DNA of 64,000 nt from Paramacrobiotus metropolitanus (Eukaryota > Tardigrada > Eutardigrada > Parachela > Macrobiotidae), in the NCBI RefSeq assembly GCF_019649055.1, contig NW_026570223.1, positions 868,001-932,000 on the forward strand. The letters run 5' to 3'. The stretch's first letter is position 1; every line of letters begins with the position of its first letter. Shown in pieces: positions 54,137-64,000 of this stretch. The translations under genes were made by a program, and so were the position numbers. The notes beneath the pieces were generated by a model. The model saw only the letters and a program-made list of their open reading frames with translations, had not been told where the DNA came from and did not search any database.

Positions 54137-55915
54137 TTATGGCAAACGAGAAGGCCAAATAATGGAGTGCGACACGTACAGATTAGCGAAGCTGAGCATC
54201 TCCATGCCGATGGGCTCCTGGAAGACCAGATCGGACTTCATGCACATGACCAGCTCGTCGGTGCTCATCAGCGCGAAACGGATACAGCCCATAATCGTCT
54301 GGAAGTGCGGCAGACGAGCCAGTCGGTCGTGCTTCATCCAGTTGATGGCCGCTTCAAATACTTCATACTCGCTCTGCAAAATTAATTACACACACTGTCC
54401 GGCCCAGTTTCACCACATTAGTAATATAACGTAATTTTCATTTGCTAACGCAAAATCCAACGCTACCGCTGATTTCACTGAATGAGCTTTAAGTACTTAC
54501 TGTAAGATACTGTCAGCAGTGGGCTGCAATATACGCAACGTGACAACGTCGCATCGGTGAATTTGCTCTCCTTGCTTTTATTTCATTACCGGTTAGTTTT
54601 ATTAAAATCAGAAAAAACTATTACCAACAACAAAATTTCGCTCTATAGAGTATTCCTTGACAAAACTGGTAAAAGCAGAACAATGCATACGATCTCGTAT
54701 GATACGAGGTCAGTTCAGCCCGTACCGTGACTTTCAGCTCGTTTTGCTTGAGGAACCACAGCAGATCCTCCGCGTCCATCTCCAGAAAATCCCTGGTCTT
54801 ACTCAGCTCCACGAACATGGTGGCCAGCTTCGTCCAGGCGATATCGAAGAGGGCGCAGGCGGTGGAGCGGGTGGCGCTGACGGTGCTCCACAGGTTGTGC
54901 TCCTGCAGCAGGACATTGGCGAAGGCTTCGGCCATCTTGGCCAGGTAGTGCAAGCGCAAGGCCCGGGCCGCATCGAAAATCTCTACACAATTGCTGTAAC
55001 CCACCTGGAAAATCAATTAATTATCAACCAGTTAATTATCAATGCCCGTGCGAACTTTGTAAACGTAATATTTTGCTTGCTTGCTTGACCATTCCATACC
55101 AGTATGAAACAAAATTTAAGTGCTGACATTTGCGTGAACTAAAATAAACACCAGTCCCAACTCGAAACCACATTGTTAGCGGAAACGATAATATAGAGAA
55201 AAAAGGGCATATTAGTGTGATATTATCAGACATCTCGACTGACTACGAGTAATTTCGTATCGAACTAATGTGGTTAAGAGCCAGATCTAAAGGGTGCTTT
55301 GGTGCTAACAGCACTATAGACATACAATGCGACAACAATATTGCGCAAATTCTTGAAATGAGTCAATTTTTACTCGTTTACATACACAAATCTTTAAAGT
55401 TTAAACCGGTAGTTTCTCTAAAGTAACATGTTTCAAGATATATTATTTATTACTCTGTAGAAGTATATATAATTAATAAAAGAAACAATAAACTATCGTA
55501 CGTACATAGTACCGCAGTTAGATGGCCGTCGCAGGATCAGTATTTTTGGCATTAGTGTATTACTAAAAAAAATTTCCCCAAAATTTTATGAGTTACACTT
55601 AGTGAAAGCGTAACCGATAAGAGCTTACAGACTCGCCTTGATTCTACCAACGTACAAATAATTGACGACATTGCGCAGTCCCAGCAGCGTCACCGCCGAG
55701 CCGAAGTCGATGAGGATGGGACTGTGCTTGTACAGACTGCAGCCGCGCTGGTAGCAGAAATCCGTCCAGACGTCGCTGTGCGCGGATAGGAGCGGCAGAT
55801 GGATGGGCACAATCCCCTCCAGACACTTCAGCTCCACGTCCAACAGGAACTTCCGGTGCCATAAACCCAGAAACAGCGACTGTATGCTGCAACAATCACA
55901 CTTACAATCAGCCAT
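54137..55915 (-). CDS. BTB-BACK protein without kelch repeats
   Basis: Three exons (55629-55915, 54726-54993, 54137-54373) give about 263 residues. Exon 1 is a BTB/POZ domain (FLLDVELKC, HLPLLSAHSDVWTDFC, VVNYLYVGRI). Exon 2 finishes BTB (EIFDAARALRLHYLAKMAEAF) and starts the BACK domain (TMFVELSKTRDFLEMDAEDL). Exon 3 ends BACK (EVFEAAINWMKHD, RFALMSTDELVM) and stops after WPSRLP. Such proteins are usually Cullin-3 adaptors that dimerise through BTB. The usual kelch propeller or other substrate domain is missing in this model, so it is either a naturally short adaptor or the 3' end is spliced differently. The acceptor for exon 2 was chosen to keep phase. Confidence 0.78.
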
Positions 55916-56123
55916 TCGTAATTAGCGACAGATGAACTGTGTCCACATTAATCTCGATTTGCTCGAAAAAAAGCTCGAATATGCATTAACCGATGCCTGG
56001 CACAACCAGCTACGTGTTACTCGTAATAGGAAATTAAACGAAATTTGCTGTTGTGAATATAATCTTTTTGTTTATTTTACTATAAGTGTGTAATGCGAAT
56101 TTCGAAATAAAGTTACGCACAGT
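55916..56123. other. Short intergenic gap
   Basis: About 200 bases between the BTB-BACK start and the stop of the next minus-strand gene. The close spacing leaves little room for a promoter. Nothing recognised. Confidence 0.4.
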
Positions 56124-57970
56124 TTAATAGTAAAATAAGCTACTGGAAAGTGGTGAAATTATTTTGTTACATCTAAGTACTAACATGAGGAAGTGTTTTT
56201 TGTTCTCATGGCACATTTTTCGTTGGAGTCGGAGAAATGGATCCTCGAATTCCCGGCTGATTCGCGGAACGTCTTGCTGCATCTTACAGCGAGCATGCGC
56301 CGCTTTTGCTGCTTCGATAACTTTTAACAGTCGCAAAAAACCTGAAAGTAGAAGTAATTGTATATGTAATCATTATATTTTAACGGCGCCATCTGTCTGC
56401 ACATCTCGTTACTCAAGCAACTTTTTAGCACAGTGGCAACATGATCTGAAGAGTATCCTTTAAAACTTTGTTTGTTGTATCTTTGATGACGGTGATGTGA
56501 TTAGAGTGCAAGTAGCTTATCCAATTTTCCAGAGAAAATTTTTTACGCACAATCAATTTAAAAAAAATCGGGTTTTGTTGAACACAGAGTGCGTTGCTTC
56601 GCGCATACGCATACCGTACTGTAAAAATGTCTATGAGGCTGATTCTGCTGCGCTATTTTATCACACGGTAAGCGAATCGCACTCAGTGTCGCATGGCAGA
56701 CTAGAAAATAAAACAAAAACACCCTAAAGATGCTACAAATTTTGTAGCCTCAACGCATGGTTACACACAGTGTTAATCAAGGCTTTTCACTACTAGGTAC
56801 ACCACGTACGATTAGCAGCCAGTCCTTTGCGGTACTTGGTTCTCACGGCCGCTTTGGTGATGGTAGGGAATTCTTGGCCGTCCGCATCGCGATTGATCCC
56901 GACGGACGTCAGACGACGCTGGACCGCGTCCGGTGGCAGATTAATGGGCACGGGCACATCGGCTTCGGGATCGATGACGGGGCGGTCCATTTCAAAGGTC
57001 ACTTCCTACAGTGTGCAATAATCCAGCCTAACCATGGGGGAACTGAATTTACCCTGCCGTATGTTCATAATTACATGCGCATGACAGATTCTGACGTGCA
57101 AAAAGCCATTATGATTTGAAATTTAACAAGACTACTCAAGCAAGTATCGCATGTTTAACAAGCAGCTAGTTCCGTACATATACACTGCTGCAAAATCAAT
57201 AACAACAGCCAAAATTCATACAGATATATACTGTATACTCGAACATTGCTGCTTCTCTGCTTTCTATACTGCTAATGTTGCCACAGTTTTCACTTTACAG
57301 CGTCTTACTTTGTGCACGCATTACCAAATCATTACACACCATTCTTTTTTAAACTAATAATGCAGTACCAATACTATTGGTTAGTATATCAGGATTTGTA
57401 TACAAATTTAAAACGTAATTATGCACTGAAAATTTCAGATGAATTTATGAAAATTTAAGAAAAAACGATTAAAGGATATCAAATATTGAGATAAAAGATT
57501 GACATTACGATTAAAAGAAAAACACATTTGCGCTCGAAAAAACACCAGCGTACGAAAAAAAGCTGTTATCAATTCTGACAGAAAATGTTCAGAGAATCCA
57601 ATCTGTATATTAATAAATAAGAATATATTTTGCGCTCGATACTAGCCTATATTTAAATAAGTGTAATTTTCTTAAAAGTTGAACCTATCAGTTTTACCTT
57701 CATGTATTTACATGCACGTGGCAGGGCCCCGATGGGCATCACAGGTGGATTGCGCAGAGACGCCCTCAGCCTTTTAACCTCGGTCAACGTGGACTTCCGG
57801 CTCAGCTTGGGGACTGCTGCGACTTCGGGCGAGTCCGTGGCCACCACGCTGGCCGAGCGCGTGATACGCGACGGCCGAGATGGGTACAGGCGCGCGGTGG
57901 ACCGCGGCAAACTGCTCCATGGCACGGATTTATCAGTAAGGGTGTCGCCATGGGTCTTCCGTAACGACAT
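56124..57970 (-). CDS. Unrecognised basic protein (3 exons)
   Basis: Exons 57698-57970, 56810-57005 and 56124-56341 join in phase to 228 residues. The N-terminus is Ser/Arg-rich with proline (RLYPSRPSRITRSAS). The middle has an acidic, proline-rich segment (MDRPVIDPEADVPVPINLPP). The C-terminus is helical and basic (FLRLLKVIEAAKAAHARC, FEDPFLRLQRKMCHENKK). No signal peptide, membrane helix or known domain is visible, so it is probably intracellular. I do not recognise the family. Codon-level regularity and three consistent splice junctions support a real gene. The last dozen codons before the stop are AT-rich and may instead be intron, with a donor at ATGTTA/GTACTT. Confidence 0.65.
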
Positions 57971-58609
57971 GATGATCGGATAATAAAAATTGATCTGGAA
58001 TGCACAAATTCCTTCACTAATGTAATTATGCGTCTCTCGTTCTGGTTAACTCATATTTGGTACTTATTGGAACTTTAGCATATACTGGTACTGCAAGCTG
58101 GCATGTTTAAATAACTGTGCCACCTGCAATGCGCTGTGCTTTTGTTCCTAGGCGATTCTAACAGCGGAAACTTTCACTTTAGCCTTTAACCAATATCATT
58201 AACGTACTACCCAGCAAAATTTAGAGCACAATAGTAAACACCGAAATCTAAGATTTTTACTGAAGTTACCTTTACAAATAACAAACCGGTTCCGGCGATC
58301 GTCGGCGTCAGGGAGAAAAAGTTGTCTTGCTGATGATTTAAAAATCCTGGCAGTCCGATTTGTGCAACATTAATTACAACAAAAAAGGCAGTTGAGAAAA
58401 AAATGAAATTTAAATTCGAAGAATTCAAATTTAATTAAAAAACTTCCATTTAAATTCTGAAATCGTCACGACGCTAGAGTTACATAAGTAAAAAATACAG
58501 TAAGTGCAAACTGCTAAAAAATGAATTTATGTATAAACTCGAAAAAATATCAACCTTGAAAATTCTAATTAAATAAAATAAATAAATTATAAAAAGATAA
58601 AAAAGGTGG
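57971..58609. other. Intergenic
   Basis: About 640 bases between two minus-strand genes, AT-rich. No gene seen. Confidence 0.4.
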
Positions 58610-61600
58610 TTAATAAAACTTTTTTTCCTGCTTTCCATCCACATGCTCCATCGTACTGTGCTGCAGCCGCGACGGTGCACTAACCCGCCGGCGCGAGGCT
58701 TTCGACGAAGAAAAATTCCGGAACACCGATGAGGAAATCGATGCCACTTCGGGGCAGGCCTCCGGGCAGTCGGACGTGCAGCGGTGTGCCCCGGAAGCGC
58801 CGTTGGAGGTGGTGCTATCCGCTGAGGCGCGCCTACTTCCCGACCGGGAACTGGCGAACACCGGCAGATAATCCAGAACATGACTGGAGATACTCCAGCG
58901 CCGGTGTGACACGCCGGACTGGGAACTGGTGACTGATGCGCGCCGGAACGTGGACCGGAAGACGGAACGGATGTCGGCGCGGATACTGCGGTTCAGGCCG
59001 CCGTATACGTAGGGGTAGGCGGCGAAGCTGACGAAGTTGCAGCAATAGCCAAACGCTTTCAGCCAGGACTTTTGACTAACAACAAAAAATCAAGCACAGC
59101 ATAATTACTCGTACTATTGAGCATATATAAACGAGATCAGACACAAGCGGATACTTTTATGAATACAATTTCACTTTAAAAATAAAGCGAAAATAATCCG
59201 AGGCTTATGTCATGTATTTAAGCGAGATTACGGCATCGGGTAAAGGTCGATCGATATATTCAGTTTAATAAATTTACAATAAAAAGTTTATGCAAGGTTG
59301 TAGGTTGTCCATCTTTGCGCAATCTAGCTGGCATCAACTTTCCAGTATAGAACGGATTTCGTAGTGTAAAGGCTTAGAATTAAAGCTATCTCTCCGTCAT
59401 TTGCCCTGTTCGTATACATCTTTAATCTGACAGAAATACGTATAACAGATAAATAACAGATATCCACGTTTAATTTGTGGTTCTTTTTAAATTCTCCAAT
59501 TTAAGTCATCATAAATAGTGTCCAATCGCGTGTTTTCGCGCTCTTAAACTACTCTAGCTGTTATCGAAAAGCAAGTATGAGTTATGGATAAATTTCGGCG
59601 AGAGTTTAAACAACAGTACCTTAACTACAGATAGCTGTTAATATCATTTCCTAAAATAATAAAATATACAACTTTGATTTGTAGTAACTCCCTCGGTTCT
59701 AAACCATTCGTCATCTAAAAGTATTTTTCTATATAAAAACCCATTTAATTTAACAGTATCATTTAAACGTCATTTCATTTCTATGCAAAGGAATTCTACT
59801 CACAATGGCGCATAAGCGTATACAGTAAACAAAAATAACCGAATTGTTAAATGATATTCACTATTCAAGATATCCTTTGAATTTTTATCATACATAGCGT
59901 AAGCAACATGGCGTCGTATCATAGCGACTTGTGACATGTAAAAATACACAACAGGTTCTATGATTTAAAACTTACAATGCGGGAACGGTCAAGCTGGATG
60001 ATTCCAGTTCGGCGGCCGGCACCGTCGAAAACGATTCCATCAGCGTGACTACGACATACGCTCCCGACGTCACCAAATGAGATCCGAGAATGACCGCCGC
60101 CACACCGATGGCCTTATAACTGGTGTTATACACCACCGTCGTCGAGGACTTTCGGGGCGTACTGTGCGCCGACATATGGCTGGCGATGGAATCCCGGCTG
60201 AAACTCCACCGAAACATCCCGGTCGGCCTCCCGTTAGCCTCTTCCGCTGCCGGGGCATCCGCCGGTCTAGCCGGCACGATGGTTCCCAGTGTCACGCGCA
60301 GTGTCTTCTGCAGCGCTTTCACCGCAATATGTCCCCAACAGACGATCATGGTGATGCAGGGGAGGAAATAGGTCAGGGTGAACTCCACCGCCAGGTGGAG
60401 TGTATAGCCAGTCTGGCTGCGGGTGCAAAAGAATTTGTACGCCGGGTACTGGTCGCCGCGGAGGAACACATCGCCCATGAGGGCCACGACGAACACGCAG
60501 ACGAGGGAGAGCATTATGAGGCTGCTGGCGCGGCTGCGGCGCATGTGTTTCCGGTTATCCATCGGGTGCCAGATGATGGCGATATAGCGCTCGACGGCGA
60601 TCAGGGCGATTAAGATCCAGCTGAAGCGCATCGACACATCCAAGAAGAAATCGAAAGCTGTGCATTAATGCAAAAATTATTAATAACGTAGGTATGTACA
60701 GTGCGTATTACCGATTAAGTACATTGGTATTACCGATTATGTACCGATTATGTACAGTGGTATTACCGATTAAAACGACGCACAGTAATAATTAAATTAA
60801 AGGTTACATAAAGACAAGTATTAATTAAATATTAAAAACTTAAAATAATTACTGCTAACATGCAGATTTCATTAATTTTTAGAAAATCTCAGTTATACTT
60901 GAAGGGGTCATATAAGACCTCATATTTATTTATTATGCGAGGTACGCCGTACGGACTGTTCTCGTACTCGTACTGTTTATAAATTTTCCAAACTTGAAAA
61001 AAAACCTTTACATAAACCCGAGGGCGGTAGCTTTTAGGTCATACAACTGTGTGCGATAGCGATTAAAGCGAGCAAAATGTTAAAAGTGAAGGACACGGTA
61101 ACTACATAATCAATGAAATCTAAACTAACTGTAACAATTAATCACTGAAACAATTATTCAGATTTCTGGTTTGTAAAGCAGAATTAGTTATTAAGACATT
61201 ATTTAATTGACAGTTAAATTAATTATTGAAAGCCAAACTAAATCCTTGAAGCAATTATTTAAGTTTATTGTTTACAAAGCGGAATTAATTGCTGAAAAAG
61301 CGTTAATCAACGACAAACGTAGTTAACGAAAATTATACTAAATGCTTAAAATCAACATGCAAATTTATGGCTTTAAATTTGAAGTTTCGGAAATCATCCG
61401 CAAAGTACTGTAACAATTTCAGAAATAATATTAGTAATATTTGCTTCACTTGTATCAGTTGAATGCATAATCTCCCTGTTCAACAGGTGTTTAAAAATGC
61501 CATGAATTACCTGACTGCTACAAAAAGAATACATGCATGCATTTGTACGTTTTCCTGATTCACAATAACGACTGATATAATAAACTTTCACCTGAACATG

Positions 61601-62006
61601 GCCGAACCGGATGATTGGCAAACCACACACCCAAACTATGGTTCGCGATTTTATTCGCAATATGTAGTGGCTGGATGAACAGGGTTTGTAGCAGACTGGT
61701 AATCGACAGAAACAGCAGGAACTGCTCTCCGGGCTTCCCTCTGAAGCCGTGTTTTTTGATGATGGTGTAGGTCAGCACAAAGTTGCCCACCAGGGAAAAC
61801 ACGAAACTGATGCACAGAACGCACGTGACAACGATGTCCACTTCATCAAAGGGATCCAGCTCGAAATTGGAAGAAGGGGCCGAAGAGTTACTGGATCCAT
61901 TACTAGAGTCCGTAGACCAGTTGGACTCCGGTGTTCGGTTGGACTTTAAGGCATTATGCAGGGCATTCAGGCGACGGGCCCTGTCAGAGCTGTTATATTT
62001 CGCCAT
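58610..62006 (-). CDS. Rhodopsin-like (class A) G protein-coupled receptor, orphan
   Basis: Exons 61592-62006, 59976-60657 and 58610-59075 give 520 residues. The N-terminus has several N-glycosylation sequons (NSS, NRT, NGS). TM1 (about 57-83) has the GN pair (LVGNFVL), TM2 is about 94-118, and a Cys lies before TM3 (VRPC). TM3 ends in the DRY-type motif ERY (VERYIAI, about 160-166). TM5 has its Pro (YFLPCITMIVCW), a long loop 3 is Ser/Arg-rich, and TM6 lacks the usual CWxP (AVILGSHLVTSGAYVVV). TM7 has YPYVYGGLN in place of NPxxY. The C-tail is about 120 residues and rich in Ser/Arg, with likely phosphorylation sites. It would couple to G proteins at the plasma membrane; the ligand cannot be told. 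The long, AT-rich introns hold nothing recognised. Confidence 0.85.
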
Positions 62007-62976
62007 TTTGAAGCTAGAATTTGTACACTACAAAAAAATGAAATTCCATTTGTTGGTAGGTTTCGCTCATCTAACTATCTTTCCCTGTTCCTTTCATCAA
62101 CCACAATGATCCTCTTGCTGTTAGACAAGAAGGAATGTACAGTAGCGCCGCGAGCACGTGCAGGCATTTCTGCCTGCCCAGTGTCCAAACCTCCACGCAT
62201 GACCCACTTGGCCATTTTGCTAACTTCGACGTTGGCTCCATCTGCGGGGCGTAAATATGTATAAAATTTAATGAGCCTGTGTACGTAGTTCCTGATTCGC
62301 GTCCAACTGCGCGCCTTACTTCTGATTGTGAGCAAAATGTCGACGAGCCTTTCGCATTGCTGATTACCACTGCACATATATTAATCATCGAACAAAGAGA
62401 TATTTAATAAAGCATATGGAGGGAAGTTGGGAACCTATATTTTATGGAGGGAAGTTGGGAACCTATATTTTATGTATAATAAATCGCCCGAATTCGTACT
62501 GTGTTGTAGCAGTACCATAATATTTAATTCTGTATACTTCAAGTACTGTATTTCCAAAAGAATACAGTAGTTAGATGCGTTCATATAAGCACTATTTACG
62601 GGGCCATCAAATCAAATATGCATTAATTTTTAACTCGTATTATTTTACTAGTAGCGTGAAATTTACCGCATTCGCCAAAGTGGTCGAAAAAAAGGGAAGC
62701 CAGCAGCAGAGAAATGCCGATGCATTTGAAATCGGTCAGTGTACAGCGCTTTATGCATGCCGTTTTGTATAGGCAACCGGTTTAACAATTAAACGACAAT
62801 ACAATTTTCACAGGAGTTGCAATTTTAACATGCCGGCAACATAGCAATGAAGCAGCACATTTTATTACTGTATATAACGTATTAAAAAATTCAAACCTGT
62901 ACAACACAATCCAAATCCAAAATAACATGATTATCATAATAACTACTATTAATTTCCAACATGTAGAATCGAGCAA
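62007..62976. other. Intergenic, upstream of the GPCR
   Basis: About 970 bases holding the GPCR promoter side and the 3' flank of the next minus-strand gene. A 28-bp tandem duplication lies at 62416-62471. No gene seen. Confidence 0.45.
62416..62471. repeat. Exact 28-bp tandem duplication
   Basis: Two adjacent identical copies of a 28-base unit beginning ATGGAGGGAAGTTGGG and ending CTATATTTT. Confidence 0.9.
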
Positions 62977-63380
62977 CTATTTCATAAAAACCCCGGCGGC
63001 GCCCACACACACTTCAAAGGCGGCCACGACGGTGAGGATGACGTTGGCGGCCAGGACGAACTGCGTGGAGATGTAGGTGGGCACCGGACTGAACCACACC
63101 GCACTGCTCTTGGCCAGGTAGGACCCGGCACCGAACAGGCACATGGAGGCCAGCGCCGTGGCCCCGTTGAGGACGTTGAAGAGCCACAGGCGCTCCTTGA
63201 GGACGTCAAAGGGCAGGGTGAAGATGTTCTGCGACATGTACAGGCCGTACAGGCCCAGGCAGATGTAGATGCAGCCGGCGATGATGCCGATGGAGGCTTT
63301 GGCCAGCGTCTGGGCTTGGGAGGAATTATCGTGGAATACTGGATGTTTGGGATGGTTGAGGTTTACTACAACGCCGGTCA
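62977..63380 (-). CDS. 3' exon of a multi-pass membrane protein (partial)
   Basis: A terminal exon of 134 codons behind a TATTTGCAG acceptor in phase 1, ending GVFMK. It shows three clear hydrophobic helices: ASIGIIAGCIYICLGLYGLY, LFNVLNGATALASMCLFGAG, and FVLAANVILTVVAAFEVCVG. A fourth may be cut by the intron. The pattern suggests a small tetraspan-like protein, but no family signature was recognised. The upstream exons were not found between 63381 and 64000, so they probably lie outside the window. Confidence 0.65.
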
Positions 63381-64000
63381 CTGCAAATACAGGGTAACAC
63401 TTTAATAAAAAATTGAACTGAATAAGTCTGCACATTTAATTGCACACTTGCTGTCTATAGAATAAAAATAGCGTAGTACTGTATGTACTTGAAGCACGCA
63501 TTTTGTCATCCGGTAGAGAAGTGATTCAATGCAAGATACAGTAATTTCACACTCGTATGAACACAAGTGCAGTAGGATTATATCGTAGCTGAATGGCTGC
63601 TATTTGGTTGCGAATGCACTTATGCACTGCAGCTGCAATAAATGATCCCTTTCATAATTTCATAACAAAGGTAAACTGCATATTTAGTTAATGTTGTCCA
63701 TAAAATGACAAATTTTTTTCTGATTTTAAGACGGGCAAGCAAAACACTTTTATCGCTCCGCTTTGGTTGATTTCTGTTGGACTAAAGGTCATGCATTGGC
63801 GTAATGCACGTTTGATGCAAATCACATGAAGTAGAGCAAAATCTTAGGATTTAAAACTGAAGTGAAACGTGTCGATGAATTTTTCGTTTTGGCGGTTTGA
63901 ATGGCGATAGTCGACTACATATACTAGTACTTCATCAGTCTTCATGCCATGGAACATCTAGCACGGCACCCGCCCGGTGTATCGGCAATCCACCCGCCCA
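63381..64000. other. Intron or intergenic sequence to the window edge
   Basis: About 620 bases without a convincing exon. It is probably an intron of the membrane protein gene. Confidence 0.4.

Noticed and set aside
54657-55088. 143-codon plus-strand frame opposite the BTB-BACK exon
   Set aside because: The minus strand shows the BACK domain with fitting splice sites; the plus frame has no support.
60077-60613. 178-codon plus-strand frame opposite the GPCR
   Set aside because: His/Gly/Glu-rich shadow of the GPCR exon; the minus strand has clear transmembrane helices and ERY.

Overview
The window is animal nuclear DNA. Genes are split by GT-AG introns, several of them short, and the set includes an ankyrin-SAM scaffold of the USH1G/ANKS4B kind, a rhodopsin-like GPCR and a BTB-BACK protein. 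LTR elements and small DNA elements sit between genes. I think of a compact-genome invertebrate, possibly a tardigrade, but nothing here fixes the species.

Layout. (1) 1-24400, minus strand: one very large Ty3/Gypsy-type LTR element. Its 5' LTR and primer binding site are at the right end and its 3' end lies beyond the left window edge. Order in its own sense: LTR, leader, threonine/proline-rich and coiled-coil ORFs, Gag-like region, protease, reverse transcriptase/RNase H, integrase, then about 10 kb of extra coding sequence after integrase. A short palindrome encoding PTTEVG-like peptides recurs throughout. (2) 24401-26724: a tandem array of small hairpins, a fold-back element, and a complete-looking 1.28 kb miniature LTR element with identical ends. 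(3) 27.4-46.3 kb, plus strand: six related genes or gene remains for secreted Cys/Pro-rich proteins, arranged as a three-gene block that occurs twice about 8.8 kb apart. The first copies of two genes and the last gene of the second block look whole; one copy is a ruin and one carries a large 36-bp minisatellite inside an exon. A hAT-like MITE and a 678 bp palindromic element mark individual copies. (4) 46.9-63.4 kb, minus strand: single-copy host genes (USH1G/ANKS4B-like, BTB-BACK, a small unrecognised gene, a GPCR, and the 3' end of a membrane protein).

The Cys-rich genes share a ground plan: signal peptide exon, Cys/Pro exon, an exon with a dibasic site, and a small exon with two cysteines. 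They are probably secreted and proteolytically matured. The minus-strand genes on the right do not form an obvious pathway together. Exon limits were inferred by reading splice sites and phases by eye, and by comparing paralogues, without transcript evidence.
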